In this document: positions 8,524 through 31,262 of the stretch, one piece after another
Layout: every line of letters begins with the position of its first letter
Position numbering within the stretch: position 1 is the first letter of the stretch
DNA from: Hyphochytrium catenoides
Taxonomy: Eukaryota; Sar; Hyphochytriomycetes; Hyphochytriales; Hyphochytriaceae
Direction of reading: 5' to 3'
Assembly (NCBI GenBank): GCA_900088475.1
Contig: FLMG01002395.1
Span: 1 to 55,624, forward strand
DNA: 55,624 bases
The notes under the pieces: generated by a model
What the model saw: only the letters and a program-made list of their open reading frames with translations
Databases searched by the model: none
Told to the model about the DNA's origin: nothing
Translations under genes and position numbers: made by a program

Positions 8524-11354
8524 TATGTCTTATATGAAGAGATGTCCTGTGCTGTGGACTCTCAAGACAAGTAGCGGCAATAAGTCGATTGTCCTCAGAT
8601 GAGACAAAACGCGGAATGACGTCCTGACCCAGCAAAGGCCTTTCAGGCCCAGAAGGTGGAAGTGCGGTCGTCATAGCAAAGCCATAGCTAGGACAGTACA
8701 AGGAGAGTGGGACGATTAGGAGACATCCCCAGCTGTCTGAACTGAACTTTCTATGACGATGAGCCCTGCCATAGTAGACTACAGCGGTGCCTGCCTCTTG
8801 AGTGTGATTCATTGCAACACCATCATACCATCATCACAGAGCTCACACCACACTTGACACACTGTCGGGAACTGGGACACAAAGAAGATTGATAGGTTTC
8901 ACGCTGATGAAGCTTTCAATCCAGTGGTAAAGCTGGTAGAGAGCTGCAGGAAACAACCCCAACCCGTCACTTCTTTTCATTCTTTTCTCGGGTCATTGAA
9001 GCAAAAGAAGGAGGACTGACAGCTGTGTACCACAAGTGCTGGCGAATACAACTGACAGGCTTCTTGTATTACAAGGACATCCACAAACGTCCTGATCGCC
9101 TACATAACATGCATTCTTCAGAATCAGAGGCGGCCAATTACAAACATACACTAATGCCAGATTACTTCTTCTCCCCATTTCGCCCATTTGACGCAGTAGC
9201 CCCCTGTGAAAATGTATGAACTAACTCTCAGGACGATAAGCAAAATAGGACTTAGAGAAATATCATCAATGGTCCACCAATCAGCGCTCGCTATCAGTTC
9301 TATTATTCTTAGGCCTTCGTCACGTCCCAACCTTCACTTGCCACAACTGCAACCGTTACTGTAGTTCTACAGCCCAAGCAATCAGAAAGCGCCCCAAAGT
9401 AAGTCGTACCTGCCTCTGGAGCAAAACGAGTGAAGACTCAGAGACTTGAGACAGTGGAACCAGTTCCTTTATTGTCTGGCCTGTCAGAGTCATTGTCTCG
9501 TCAGAGCAAACAACTGTACACTCAGTAAATGCAGGTGAGTGCCACACTCGTTCACACCCCTGTGACTCCCACCACCTAGGGTTTTCTCATCGCTATAGGT
9601 GGTTGATGTCGTCCGGTAGCTGCTCTGCAACAAACCAGCGTTAAATCGGTACCTGATAACCTCTATTTCACTATAAGTTGTTCTATGTAGTTTTCTTTAG
9701 TTATTTCAAGCTTTACGACGAGTACAACTAATTTGAAAGCGTTTGTGGTGGCGGATTGTCTAGAGCTTACCAAAACCGTCGAAAGGAGGTTGCCGGTTGG
9801 CACGCTCTCATCGTGGGAGAACAATCTGTTGATTACAACTCCGGAACCACCTGGTTCAAAAACCTCCTTCCTACTACCTGCTCGACGTGCACTTCTTTCT
9901 TTCGGGAGCCCAGATAATATACAGCGGGGTAGGATGCTCACTGTTATGGCCACCGCGACCTCTGATTGTGGTGTGGCGGCGCAAAGTTTGCTCATAGCAT
10001 CTTCATCCACCGCTTCATAATCTGATGTAATGGAGGCGATGGCATTATTCGTGGAGAGTTCTTTTGATAGCAGGGGAACTAGACTTCTATCGCAAGTAGT
10101 ACTACATTATTCTCAAGCTGCTTTAGCTGTTTCTTCTGCCTCATAATAGATTGGGAGCAGGTTTGGGAAATAACCTCGTACAATGGGTTAACGGTGGATA
10201 ATGCTTATGCAGTGAACAATTATTGCTGTACGTGGCGCTTCTCAATTTTATGACCTTTCTCATCATTATTATTAGCGGTAGTTGAACGACGCTGCAAAGA
10301 TGATGTAGCACATGATCACACTCGCCGACCTCTTCTTGCCTCGTGTTTACAGTTCCATCTTAGCCGCTTAAAAATGGCAGATACCATATGACGGAGGCTG
10401 CCATTGGGTTCATTAGCATTATAATGTCAGATAGTGCATAATGCTGCTGATCTTGGCGGGATAAGCATTAATATTGTCGGCTATGAATACAGCCTCTCTG
10501 CATTATGCATCCTCCAAGCTCGGAAATGAAATTTCTTTGATGGGCCGACCCAGCTGGAGGAGGCTGGTGACTCTGTGATGAGCGTCGACGAGGTGGTAGG
10601 AAGAGGAGGAGCAATAAGCAGCAGCCTCCTTATGCGAGCAGCTTTGGGCAAGGTCAGAAAGAGTGGCACCTATTGTGGAAAACGCACATCGAGCGAGCAG
10701 ATTGGTGCTTCATTGATTCAGTCTCGCCCAAGTCCACCACCGGAAGGGGCACGATCAGGTATACACATTCATCGTCAAAGAACTGATGGCTGGCTTATTG
10801 TGTTTTGTGACTGTTGGTGACCTCCTACGAAGAGACATCCTTCACTCTTCACCCCTCAGCCTATGGTAATCAGAAATGTCACAAACTTTGATATGATCCT
10901 CCCGATCACCGTGACAGCGCACAAACTCATTGTACGACTACAATACATTCGGTCCTTGATGGTTTCATTGGAATCTGATGGAGTGAAGGAGGGAGAGAAG
11001 GGAAGGGAAGGGCTTTCTTCAGCTTATTTATCATAGTCTGTCATCTCTAATAAGAAAGCCATCCATCAGGCATCATCGGCAAGAAGAGCTTGATAGCAAT
11101 CTATGCGCTCAATCCTTTCAGAGGCCTTCAGATCTTACCACTAATAGAATTTTAGGGTTCCCGCTTTGAGGCATTTCTTGCAAGCTGGAGAGACTTACTT
11201 GGTTCGGTAGGGCGATGATCACATCACTCATGGTGCTTCACTGCCTGACGGAAGTGCCGCATTGACCAGGCCATGGTAAAGGACCTGATTTCATCGCATC
11301 ATCCCCTGTAGGCCTATCCTCCCCCTCACCCGCAGCAAGAATATTGTCGCCGTC
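8524..11354. other. 2.8 kb spacer without a recognised gene
   Basis: Only short overlapping frames on both strands are present. The longest (around 9663-10020, about 95-115 codons on each strand) has no recognisable domain or codon-level support. A G/A-rich run occurs near 10983-11010. The segment separates two promoters facing away from each other (HAD-like at 8523 and MnmE at 11355), so regulatory DNA and 5' UTRs are expected here. A fast-evolving gene cannot be ruled out. Confidence 0.4.
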
Positions 11355-14211
11355 ATGCTTCGCAAGTCACTTTCACTTTATGGTCTAGTTCGGCCGCCAA
11401 GCAATCTGCTATCCTCCAAGAATGGGCTGCAATACGCTTCAAGTCGTTTCTCGTGGCGTCCTAAGACGAGCAACACCCTGGCGCAGGCAACATTGGATAC
11501 TATTTATGGCTTGTCTTCTGCCCCTGGCCGGTGCGGAGTTTCTATCATCCGCATTTCTGGTCATGGCTGCACTCAAGTTCTGAACCAGATGACTCGAGCT
11601 AATAGGTGGGTTTTGCGGGCCAGCTGACGCGTGATACATACTTCCCAGCGGATCACGGATGAACGAACATGACTCTGTAGGCAGTAATCAATGCATCTAA
11701 TGACACCAACCCCCATCTTTGTAGCTTCTGACACCAATCCCCATCAATGTCTCGTCTTCCACAGAGTAAACTCTCCTGTGATTCCCCGGAAGGCTATGAA
11801 GAGGAAGATCGTGCATCCGGAGACTGAAGAATTGCTTGACGAGGGCCTCATCCTCTACTTTCCAGGGCCACACAGCTTTACAGGAGAAGATGTTCTCGAG
11901 CTTCATGTACATGGCAGCCGCGCTGTGATCTCGGAGGTGTTAGCTGCGCTCTCACGGCTACAGGTTGGAAGTCAAATGCATTTGTTCCTCTTTTGGCCTT
12001 TCTTCCTTTCAGCGCCGTCACACATTACTCCAGAAGCGATCTCAAACCTTATGGATGTTCTTTACTCTAAAATATAAGGCGCCACACCTTCTTTATAGCC
12101 CCTACTGTCCGGTCCTGCATCTGACTTTCCGTGTTATCAGGGAACAAGACCTGCAGAGGCGGGGGAGTTTACCCACCGGGCATTCGACAACGGCAAACTT
12201 GGGCTTACTGAGGTGGAGGGATTGGCTGATCTTCTCAATGCGGAAACAGAATCCCAAAGAAAGCAGGCGCTACGGCAGGTTTCCTCGCTACTAGAGTCTT
12301 CCTTCTTGAGCTCAGGCAGTGACTGCTCCCTCCGCCGTCTAGCTTTCAGGGGCACTTGGAGTCAAGTATGACAATTGGAGACAGGAAGTGATTCGGTGTC
12401 TAGCGCATGTAGAGGCACTGATAGATTTTGGAGAGGATGAGGACGACGTTAGGGACTCAGCATACGACGAGGCGCTAGAAAGGTGAGTATCCGAGTGTTG
12501 TGTTAGTGGGTTTGATGTTCTTCTTCAAGCTGGAAATGCCTTATGTCTCTGCATTGACCCACGCCCCAATTATTCTGCGATCCCTAGAGCTAGAAAACTG
12601 AAACAGGATATTGATGGCCATCTCAACGACGGTAGAAGAGGAGAAATAATGCGTGATGGATTCAAGTAGGGGACAGCACGGGCCTCCTTACTCCTCAATT
12701 CTGGTGCTCTTTACACACTTCATGGCCCACATTGGGCCCTACTGTGCATGGGTGCATCGCCAGCCATCCGCCTTTATATTCTCTTATGGTGTACCTGGTA
12801 GCCTAACCCAAACTGACTATCGTCTTTCAAACCTGCTTCTGTCCAATCCCGCCTTACCAACGTAATGCCGCTTGTCCGCAGAATTGCAATTCTAGGTCCT
12901 CCCAACGCGGGTAAAAGCTCCCTTCTTAACACGCTTGCCCGCCGTCCGGCCGCCATCGTATCGCCGGTTGCAGGTACCACTAGGGATGTGGTAGAGGTGG
13001 CCCTCAACCTGAAGGGCTTCCCGGTGGTCTTATATGACACTGCAGGAATTCGGGAGACAGGATGTGGTAAGGAATTGTTAAGAAGGCTCTCAGTGCGGCT
13101 TATTCGGCATTTTCCACTTCATACGTCATGATTTGTGGCTCTCTTTCCTGTTGGGATGCATCTCTCCATCATGTCACAAGCAGCCATATATTTTTTGACC
13201 TATCGTTCAGGTCGACGTCGAAAAGATTGAGGCTTTTTTTTACACTTGTCCCCTTGCTTGGCAATCAACCACTAGTCAAATTGTCTCTTGCTGATCTGCT
13301 CATCATGACTCTATTTGTACACATCGTTTCAGTGGTGGAGCGCGAAGGAGTCTTACGGGCTCAGGAAACTGGATCAGTGGCAGATCTGAAGGTGTTGGTG
13401 ATAGACGCTGATGTAAGACCCGCTACCGCCTCACCGTCGACGTTTATTCCTTAGCTCGCTGCCTACTGTACGGCCTACAATCCGTTCCACTCTTTGTTCC
13501 GTTTTCTTTCCATGTACTGGAAAGCTACTGTGCGCGTTCCAGCCGTTTATGCCGTGTCTGCGCTATTCAGGAAGCAATGCGCAGGGATGCTCCTATCGAG
13601 GCGGCTACCCAGTCTTTCTTAGGACCTTCAACTATATTAGTCTTGAATAAGGCAGATCTCATAAGGCCCGAGAGGGACAGGGTGCAGGAGTGGATTCACA
13701 AGAAGATTGAGTCCCATACATCTCTTGCAGGGGTCTGGGTTATCTCCTGTAGCACTGGAGTTGGGCTAGATGGATTCATTGCGGCGCTTGGCGCGGAAGT
13801 AGAAAAGCGGTATGGCACCCCGCCCTTGAAGTACGCCGCCCTTACTGCGTCATGTTTCTCAAATCTAGCTTAGGCTCTCAGGCAGCGGGCCCGACGAAAT
13901 CTATCTTACTCGAGAAAGGCATAGGGTTCATTTACAAAGATGCAGTCAAGCGCTGGGCAGTTTCTTGGAGTACTCGGTAGAGGTAACATTGACGTTTACT
14001 ATCTAGAGTCTCCCTTGTCCTATCTAGAGTCTCCCTTGCCGTGGTCATACTGCGCCTCGTGTTATCAATTAGGGCTAAAACGCGTCTGCAGGTCGACTTG
14101 GCGGCGGAGGAGCTGCGGGCAGCGGTCATGGAGCTGGGAAGAATAACTGGCAGGGTGGATGTAGAAGAGATCCTAGATGTACTTTTTAAAGATTTCTGTA
14201 TAGGAAAGTAA
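11355..14211 (+). CDS. tRNA-modification GTPase MnmE/GTPBP3 (MSS1), mitochondrial type
   Basis: MnmE, with MnmG/MTO1, installs 5-carboxymethylaminomethyl-type groups on U34 of tRNAs; the eukaryotic form works in mitochondria. Exons that keep frame: 11355-11605, 11765-11963, 12141-12278, 12343-12482, 12588-12665, 12882 to about 13065, about 13211-13247, 13333-13412, 13571-13853, 13882-13976 and 14092-14211. The N-terminal formyl-THF-binding region shows [20 protein letters not shown] and [20 protein letters not shown]. The GTPase domain shows G1 GPPNAGKS, G2 GTTRD, G3 DTAG, G4 NKAD and G5 SCST. The last exon has the helical-domain end DLAAEELR and the hallmark C-terminus FCIGK. The start lies in a basic leader suitable for import. 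The junction around 13065-13211 does not fit a plain GT-AG intron in frame. The 3' end converges on the ABC transporter, 212 bp away. Confidence 0.92.
13854..13881 (+). other. 28-nt intron in the MnmE gene
   Basis: GTTTCTCAAATCTAGC...CTCAG, 28 nt, is required to join the exon ending at 13853 to the exon encoding the LTRERHR motif at 13882 in frame. It shows that very short spliceosomal introns occur in this genome. Confidence 0.8.
14001..14042. repeat. Short tandem duplication in the last MnmE intron
   Basis: TATCTAGAGTCTCCCTTG occurs twice in tandem, a unit of about 21 bp. It is intronic and probably the product of replication slippage. Confidence 0.8.
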
Positions 14212-14423
14212 ACACCTCAACGATTAACCTTGAGCTCGTCTGCTTATCCATCTTATCGCGGAGCAACCTGCTGCTCTACTTCTCACTGTGTGCAAATTTT
14301 TTCCTTTAGTGTAGGAACTTCTCTTGCTTCTGGGACATTGGCCAGTGCATACTCCTCTTTGTTCTCCTCCTCTTGGTGCATGGGTACCTAAGGGTTTCTA
14401 AGGTTTAGTGAAAAGAGTTGTCG

Positions 14424-23770
<9,347 letters not shown>

Positions 23771-25717
23771 GTGAATGAGCTTCGTCTGGACTTCTTAGAG
23801 TAGGAGAGAAAGCATGCTCCTACATTGCGGCTAAATTGGCGTGGAGCCTTCACGCAGAGCTATTTCGTCTGACGGCGCTCAAATTCTCATCTGCCTCTCA
23901 GTCGGCAGAGCGTTTGGTAGTTTTAGGCTTTACACCCTCAATGGCTGAACAAGCAGACTAACAAGCGAACTAGCTCAGCGGCAGGCGGTAGCGTTGATAG
24001 CGTTGAGAACCGATGCTTCAAAGATAAACGAGGACTGGCAGATGTCTAGCTTTGTACGGGAAGCAAAGAGGGAGGCGTTGCTGCCCAGCGAACATTGCAG
24101 AAGCAAGAAGAAGCAGCAGCCCGCGGAGGAGCTTGAGACAGACCGGTGAGGATGATTCCGGGTGCCAATGATTGCCGTTGATGGATTCTTAGGGTCCTTC
24201 CTAGCCCACCCACCCGCCAATGTTAGGTATGGCAGCAGGTCAGCCACCCACTCTTATGGTACTGCTCAAGAGAGGAGATGAGAGGAGCTTGGGATCGCAG
24301 GATCTCGAAGGGGCAAGCTGCTGATGGCCATGGACGAGCGGGCCTTCCTCCTCTTGGTAACGTCAGCACCAGTTGTCGGGACAGATTCCCTGACTTGTGC
24401 TTCAAACCTCTGCCCGGTAAAAGCTTCAAAACCCTTCACGGCTATGGCCTCAGATTCTCGGTTGTTTGGGCTGAAGAATGTGCCTCAGATTCTCGGGTGT
24501 TTGGGCTGAGGAATGTGCCACTCTGGCGCCCAGATGCGAATAAGCCTTAGCCCTCATCGTGGCGACCAGGCAACGACGGCTGCTTGTAAAAAGTCGTTCG
24601 TAGAAGTATTAATCTACAGCAGAGAGATGCAGGCTTAGCTCTGAGGTGCGCCAAGTGGACCGACAAGACTTCGCCCACGGCCTCTCTTGATGGGGTCTGG
24701 TACTGGAAACACGTGGATTATATGGTTCCCTGGCGCGCTATTGTGCAGAAAGAAAGATAGCCGTAAGAAGGAGGATCATACCCAGCAGGTAGTACAGAAG
24801 ATGATTGTGCGCAATAATCGCTCTATCTTTGTCCTTCAGCCCTCCCTATCTGGCCAGCTGTGCCTCCCAAGTCCTCTCAAAAGTTTGGGCCGCAATCACC
24901 TGCATGTGTGACGTTGCCAGAAGACTTGCATTATACGCTCATATGCGCAGTATTCACACGCCTTTCAAACACGTATATCTTTCCTGGAGGACTCCCTGCT
25001 GGACAATCTAAGTCACTAAGCGCTCTGTGCAAAGTGCTTAGCTGTGGACGTCGATCGTGGCGCCTCGGCACACAGAGTCCGTTTATAATGTCATCTATGC
25101 GGCAATAGCTACCAGCTAACTTTTGCTGGAGCGGTGGTGGCAAATCAGCCATGAGGCTTCGGGAAATTGAAGGCTCCATCTGGCCATAATCCATTGGTAT
25201 GTGGCTCACTCTGTCTTAGTTACTGCAACATCACAGAAGGGGATTGGGATTGCCAGCTTCATTTACGAGAAAGAAATATATAGCCAGGATTACGAAAGCT
25301 CGAGCGGTCCTCATCCTCATGTAACACACAGTCCTAAACGCGCACGCATTGGGTTTGGCATTGACTGTTTCCCAATGGTAAGACAACCAACTCCTCGAAC
25401 AGACGAGAAAGGGCACTCGGTTCGATGCTGAGACAGTTAGCACTGAGTCAGAGGGCAGCTTTTTGAATAAGAAGATAGGCCACTCGTTTTGTCAACTACT
25501 CAGAATTGTACATCTCTGAGCAGCGCGATTCCTCCCTCAGTTGGCGATAGGCCGGGGCATAAGATGTGTTGGCCTTCTCTGCCCTCCTTCAGCTAGGGAG
25601 GATCTATAAGCATAAGTTGGAGTGCCCGCATGACAAGCAGTACCCTCTCTCGCGTCTCAGTCCGTAACATCAAAGGCAGAAGTGCCCCCGTGTTGTTGGG
25701 GTTGAGTGAGATTCACT
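23771..25717. other. Spacer upstream of the ABC transporter
   Basis: This presumably holds the missing 5' exon(s) and promoter of the ABC gene and the 3' flank of the kinase gene. Open stretches around 23975-24430 on the minus strand lack an ATG start and recognisable motifs. A short tandem duplication lies at about 24449-24523. Confidence 0.4.
24449..24523. repeat. Two-copy tandem repeat of about 36 bp
   Basis: CCTCAGATTCTCGG(T/G)TGTTTGGGCTGA(A/G)GAATGTG occurs twice in direct tandem with two or three differences. No role is evident. Confidence 0.75.
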
Positions 25718-27336
<1,619 letters not shown>

Positions 27337-29514
27337 CCTCTCAATGTTGGCTGGCTTCGTACACTGGCCCCTTGTCTTTAAATGGGGTAACGGCCTGGGC
27401 TCCTCCTTCGGGAAAGGGTAACTCTGATTTGAAGCTTTCTTACTGTTGGCGTCTGATCCCACCTACTGGCGAGCTCTTCCTGGCGAGCTCTTCATGGGAT
27501 TGCTCACAAGCAGTTCACAAACCCACAAACCGTCATTTTGACCTCCATCAAAGACATCATACAAAGAGCCAGACAAACGTATCTCTAACCCCTCTGTCTA
27601 ATTCCCTCAATTAGGAATAGATGTGTTTTCATATCTACTTTGTCTCTGACTCTGGGCATGGCCTCGTTTGCAACCCAGTCTGTCCTCTCTGATCCTCTGA
27701 TTCACATGTCTCATACAACACAGCACTGTAACAATGCTTGAAAGACCAATGAAGATCATGGTATTCCTCAGAATACTTAGTCTGATTCTAAATGAGGTCT
27801 GACTGTGAAACACTACTGTATAAAAAAGTCGTACGTGTACAACTGATGACCGCTGGTGTGGATGATGCGAAGCACCTATACTCTACTCTAGGAATTACTT
27901 CGAGGAGCAGTGGTAGAGTGATACCCCATTCCTACATACGTTGCGGATGATGCTAAACAGTTATGATTAGTGGGCAGAAGGTATAGATTGCTACTCTATT
28001 CCTACGGAGGACAAGTATACCTCCTCTTCTGCGCTCTTTGTGTACTATTGGTCTAGTAGATCGATGACCATCGCAGAAAAAGAGGTGATGCCATTCAGTT
28101 CTGATATGTGTGGTGATGATGATGTGGTGGATAACGATAAGAAAAGAGAACCGCAGTCCACCGATGATAAGTGGTCGCAGATGCCTGAAGTAGTGGGGTA
28201 ATAAGAAGGAGTCAGGGCGTCTCCTCGCTCCTCCTCAGCAATGGATGAAAGGAGAAGATAGTACTACGGAGAGTGCCACAGCATAGTTATAAGGTACGTG
28301 GTGGCAGCGCAACAACTATATCTAACTAAAGATTTGCAACGAAGAAGAAGTCGCGGCAGCTAGCTTGATATATCCCTCTTAGAACACTTAATAAATTGGA
28401 CCAGAAGATAGACACCAGGNNNNNNNNNNNNNNNNNNNNNNNNNNNNNNNNNNNNNNNNNNNNNNNNNNTGCAATCGCACACTCTGCCTCCTACTGCCGC
28501 CTTGACCTATATTCGCAGACGTTTGTGTAGAGCTATCTAGGGTCGTCCTAGCTTAGTTGGCCAGGATAATAGCCGCAGGGAGGGAAATAATCTTGCGTGG
28601 TCCGACTGGCTCATGGAGCTACGATTCGTCCTTCGCACCAGACAGCAGGAGAACGGCTAAAAAGGGAATTCGGTTCTTCATATAATAAGGTTGAAAAACC
28701 AAATCGTCGTTGACCGATATTTCTAATAAGAGCTTCTACGATGAGAACAACCGCATTCAGATCTTTTCCCTGTGAGTTCACCTCATCAGGTGGATATATA
28801 GTCGATGGGCAGGAGGCGGCGTTAAGGGCTGAGGACAACGGTCAGCCACCTTCCTTTGGTCTCTATTATCTCTTCATCTCTGCTACTCCGTATTACTTTT
28901 GTTTAGTGCTATTGTACTCCGGTAGTAGTTTGGTGCCCAGCTTTGCTCGCATCTTCACACCAACCCCTAAGTATATGTAACGACTGAAACGACTTGGAAA
29001 GCTTCAAACAGAACCTTAGCGAAAGATATTCCAAAGAGTTAATAAAACTATGATTATCTTCGCGATAAGAACTCTGCCTGAAAACTACAAAGGAAATCTA
29101 ACCTTTCCTTTCTAACATCATCATCACATCATCGTTCTTGAAGTCTCCAGCAGCGCGTGGTGGAGATGTAAACACTTCTTCTTTAAAATGATGGAAGTGC
29201 AAGAAGAAGCACGGTGGCAATGTAAAAGGAAGCTGCCCTTACTTTTCGTCCCTGTCCACCCCTGTCTATGGCCCTATTTGCTTTATACTTCGCTGTTGAA
29301 GTTGCGGACCTTTCATGTAGATAGCTAGGGAATGATCGTGAACAAATGATGTCACCGGACAATAGATAGAGTTTGGATAGTGTTCAGCGGCAGGAGAAGA
29401 TGGGAACCGACACAGCAGCAGCTTGTTTCATTTTTGGTCTTTCAGTCCAAATCCAATCCCGATTCGGCTTACCAATCTCAACCATCGTCGGCCGAAGGCC
29501 CTTCTTGGACCAGG
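27337..29514. other. Spacer between kinase and MIOX promoters, interrupted by an assembly gap
   Basis: This is the divergent intergenic region of the kinase (-) and MIOX (+). No coding frame with recognisable features is present. It contains the N run at 28420-28469. A frame continuous with MIOX runs upstream from 29515 but has no ATG, so an upstream exon or 5' UTR is possible. Confidence 0.4.
28420..28469. other. Assembly gap, 50 N
   Basis: A run of exactly 50 unknown bases, a conventional scaffold gap. True distance and content are unknown. Confidence 0.99.
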
Positions 29515-30450
29515 ATGAGCGCTCTCCGTGTCCGATCTCCGCGCAAAAAATCCGCTGGAGACTTCGAGTTAAGGCCACCAAGCCCAACCAAGAAGCTGAA
29601 GGAGCTTAAGACCGTGGATATTTCTTCTGGCAAGGGCAAAGGGGAGTTCAGAAACTATGTTAGCAGCAACCGCCAGCAAGTGGTGCAGAACCACTACAAG
29701 ATGATGAGACAACATCATACAGTGGAGTTTGCCAAGAAGATGGAGAAGAAATACTTCAAGTTCAATCACGCCAGAATGACTATTCGAGAAGCCTTCGACA
29801 AACTCGCGGGCTATGTTGACACTTCCGACCCAGACACGGCTGCACCCAATATTGAACATGATCTGCAAACTGCAGAAGCGATCAGGAAAGCTGGTCATCC
29901 TGACTGGCTCCAACTTGTGGGTCTGCTCCATGACTTTGGCAAGATTATGTTTCTATGGGGTAGCCGCGAAGACGGACAGCAGGGTACTAATGATGGCGAA
30001 CAATGGGCGTTGGGAGGTGATACCTGGGTGTTGGGATGTCAGATCCCAGACTGTGTGGTTTTCCCTGAGTTCAACGCGCTAAATCCAGACATGAAGGACT
30101 CGCGGTATAATACAAAGTACGGCATCTATAAGCCAAACTGTGGAATGCGAAACCTGATCTATGCCTTTGGGCACGACGAATATATGTACAGAATGTTGGT
30201 CCATAACAAGGTTAAGATCCCCCAGGAAGGTCTAGCAATTATCCGCTATCACAGTTGCTATCCATGGCACAAAGGCAACGCTTATGAACATCTGATGGCA
30301 CCTGGTGATCAAGAGCTAAAGAAATGGGTCCTGGAGTTTAACAAGTTTGACCTCTATACCAAGGCCGACAATCCACCTGATGTGGAGAAGCTCTGGCCCT
30401 ACTACCAAAAGCTCATTGACAAGTATTGCCCAGGCAAGCTGGACTGGTAG
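29515..30450 (+). CDS. MIOX: myo-Inositol oxygenase
   Basis: MIOX is a di-iron enzyme of the HD-domain fold that cleaves myo-inositol with O2 to D-glucuronate. The ATG at 29515 (MSALRVRSPRKKSAGDFELR) gives 311 residues, close to the animal and plant enzymes. Family landmarks are in order: FRNYVSS, TVEFAKKMEKKY, EAFDKLAGYVDTSDPD, NIEHDLQTAEAIR, the HD iron site GLLHDFGKIMFLWG, GDTWVLGCQIPD, YGIYKPNCGMRNLIYAFGHDEYMY, IIRYHSCYPWHKGNAYEHLM, and the C-terminal NKFDLYTKAD...YYQKLIDKYCPGKLDW. The iron-binding His/Asp set appears intact. The gene has no introns over its catalytic region. It converges on an unrecognised minus-strand gene 342 bp downstream. It supplies glucuronate for catabolism, ascorbate or wall polymers, depending on the organism. 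Confidence 0.97.
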   Translation: MSALRVRSPRKKSAGDFELRPPSPTKKLKELKTVDISSGKGKGEFRNYVSSNRQQVVQNHYKMMRQHHTVEFAKKMEKKYFKFNHARMTIREAFDKLAGYVDTSDPDTAAPNIEHDLQTAEAIRKAGHPDWLQLVGLLHDFGKIMFLWGSREDGQQGTNDGEQWALGGDTWVLGCQIPDCVVFPEFNALNPDMKDSRYNTKYGIYKPNCGMRNLIYAFGHDEYMYRMLVHNKVKIPQEGLAIIRYHSCYPWHKGNAYEHLMAPGDQELKKWVLEFNKFDLYTKADNPPDVEKLWPYYQKLIDKYCPGKLDW

Positions 30451-30791
30451 ACGTCTTTTTGCACGTAATGTCTTTGCGGGCTGACCGCCTTCTGCTCTGT
30501 GTAATATACAACCCAATCAGCACTTTTTTCTCTATATGTGGCGCACTTCTTATCTAAAACATAGCCTGCTTTAAAGACCCATGGAACTATATGTGTGGAA
30601 TGGATGAGTAGTCTTTTAATCTTTATGGCTCCCATAAGGCGAGACTTGGTAATCTGTAGGGTACAGGTATGAAGCAGAACCGCTGGTTTCTAGGTCTTTG
30701 TACATCATGCTGCCGACGATATAGTTGAAACATGGTTCATCAATATAACATGCGTCGGCAATAAATAGCGTTTAGCGTGACTTCCGACTGG

Positions 30792-31262
30792 TTACAAGCA
30801 GCTCGCCTCCTCAGTATCCATGAACCAGCCCCAGCTCTCATCCGCCTCCAGAAGCAGTCGCTTTGGATTTCTGCTTAAGCGCGAAACCGTGTCCAGATCA
30901 CTAATTGTATTCCACGCTAGCGCCGCAATCTGCCGTTTTATATCCATTTCGCATACCCCAGAGGTGCAATGCTGACAATCGAAATCCCAGGAGCCAAGGT
31001 TGAACATACCGCTACCTCTGCTCATGACTCTAGTCATTGGCATAACCTCCGACCGTTCGGGGGGAGGTAAATGGACTTCCGTCTGTGCTGGGCCAGCAGG
31101 GCGTGCGTGATTGAACAACTCCTTGCTCGCCTTTTTGACGTCTTCAGCTTCCTTTTGAACTTCTATCTTGCTGAACTCAACAGGCTTCACCTTGACCGCT
31201 GCAAGGCCCGAAGCAGGAGAAGGCTGTGGCCCCTCTTTCCCTGAAATGTTGTGCCGCTACTG
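30792..31262 (-). CDS. Unrecognised gene, 3' exon(s) of an orphan protein
   Basis: A frame open from about 31262 to the stop at 30792 encodes at least 150 residues with no family I recognise. It starts after a possible acceptor and reads through KVKPVEFSKIEVQKEAEDVK (a charged, probably helical segment), then a Pro-rich stretch, then SWDFDCQHCTSGVCEMDIKR with a C-x2-C-x4-C cluster, a helix (IAALAWNTISDLDTVSRL) and an acidic end. An in-frame stop upstream means earlier exons are needed; candidates between 31262 and 31420 are not resolved. An ATG exists at 31190, so a 132-residue protein is the minimal model. It is convergent with MIOX. Confidence 0.4.

Noticed and set aside
9663-10020. Overlapping open frames of 95-115 codons on both strands
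   Set aside because: Neither has recognisable motifs, splice context or a plausible domain. Overlap on both strands suggests chance openness.
23975-24247. Minus-strand frame as the ABC transporter N-terminus
   Set aside because: It begins at GTG, not ATG, and lacks the hydrophobic TMD0 pattern. A splice connection to the clear coding at 23700 could not be built.
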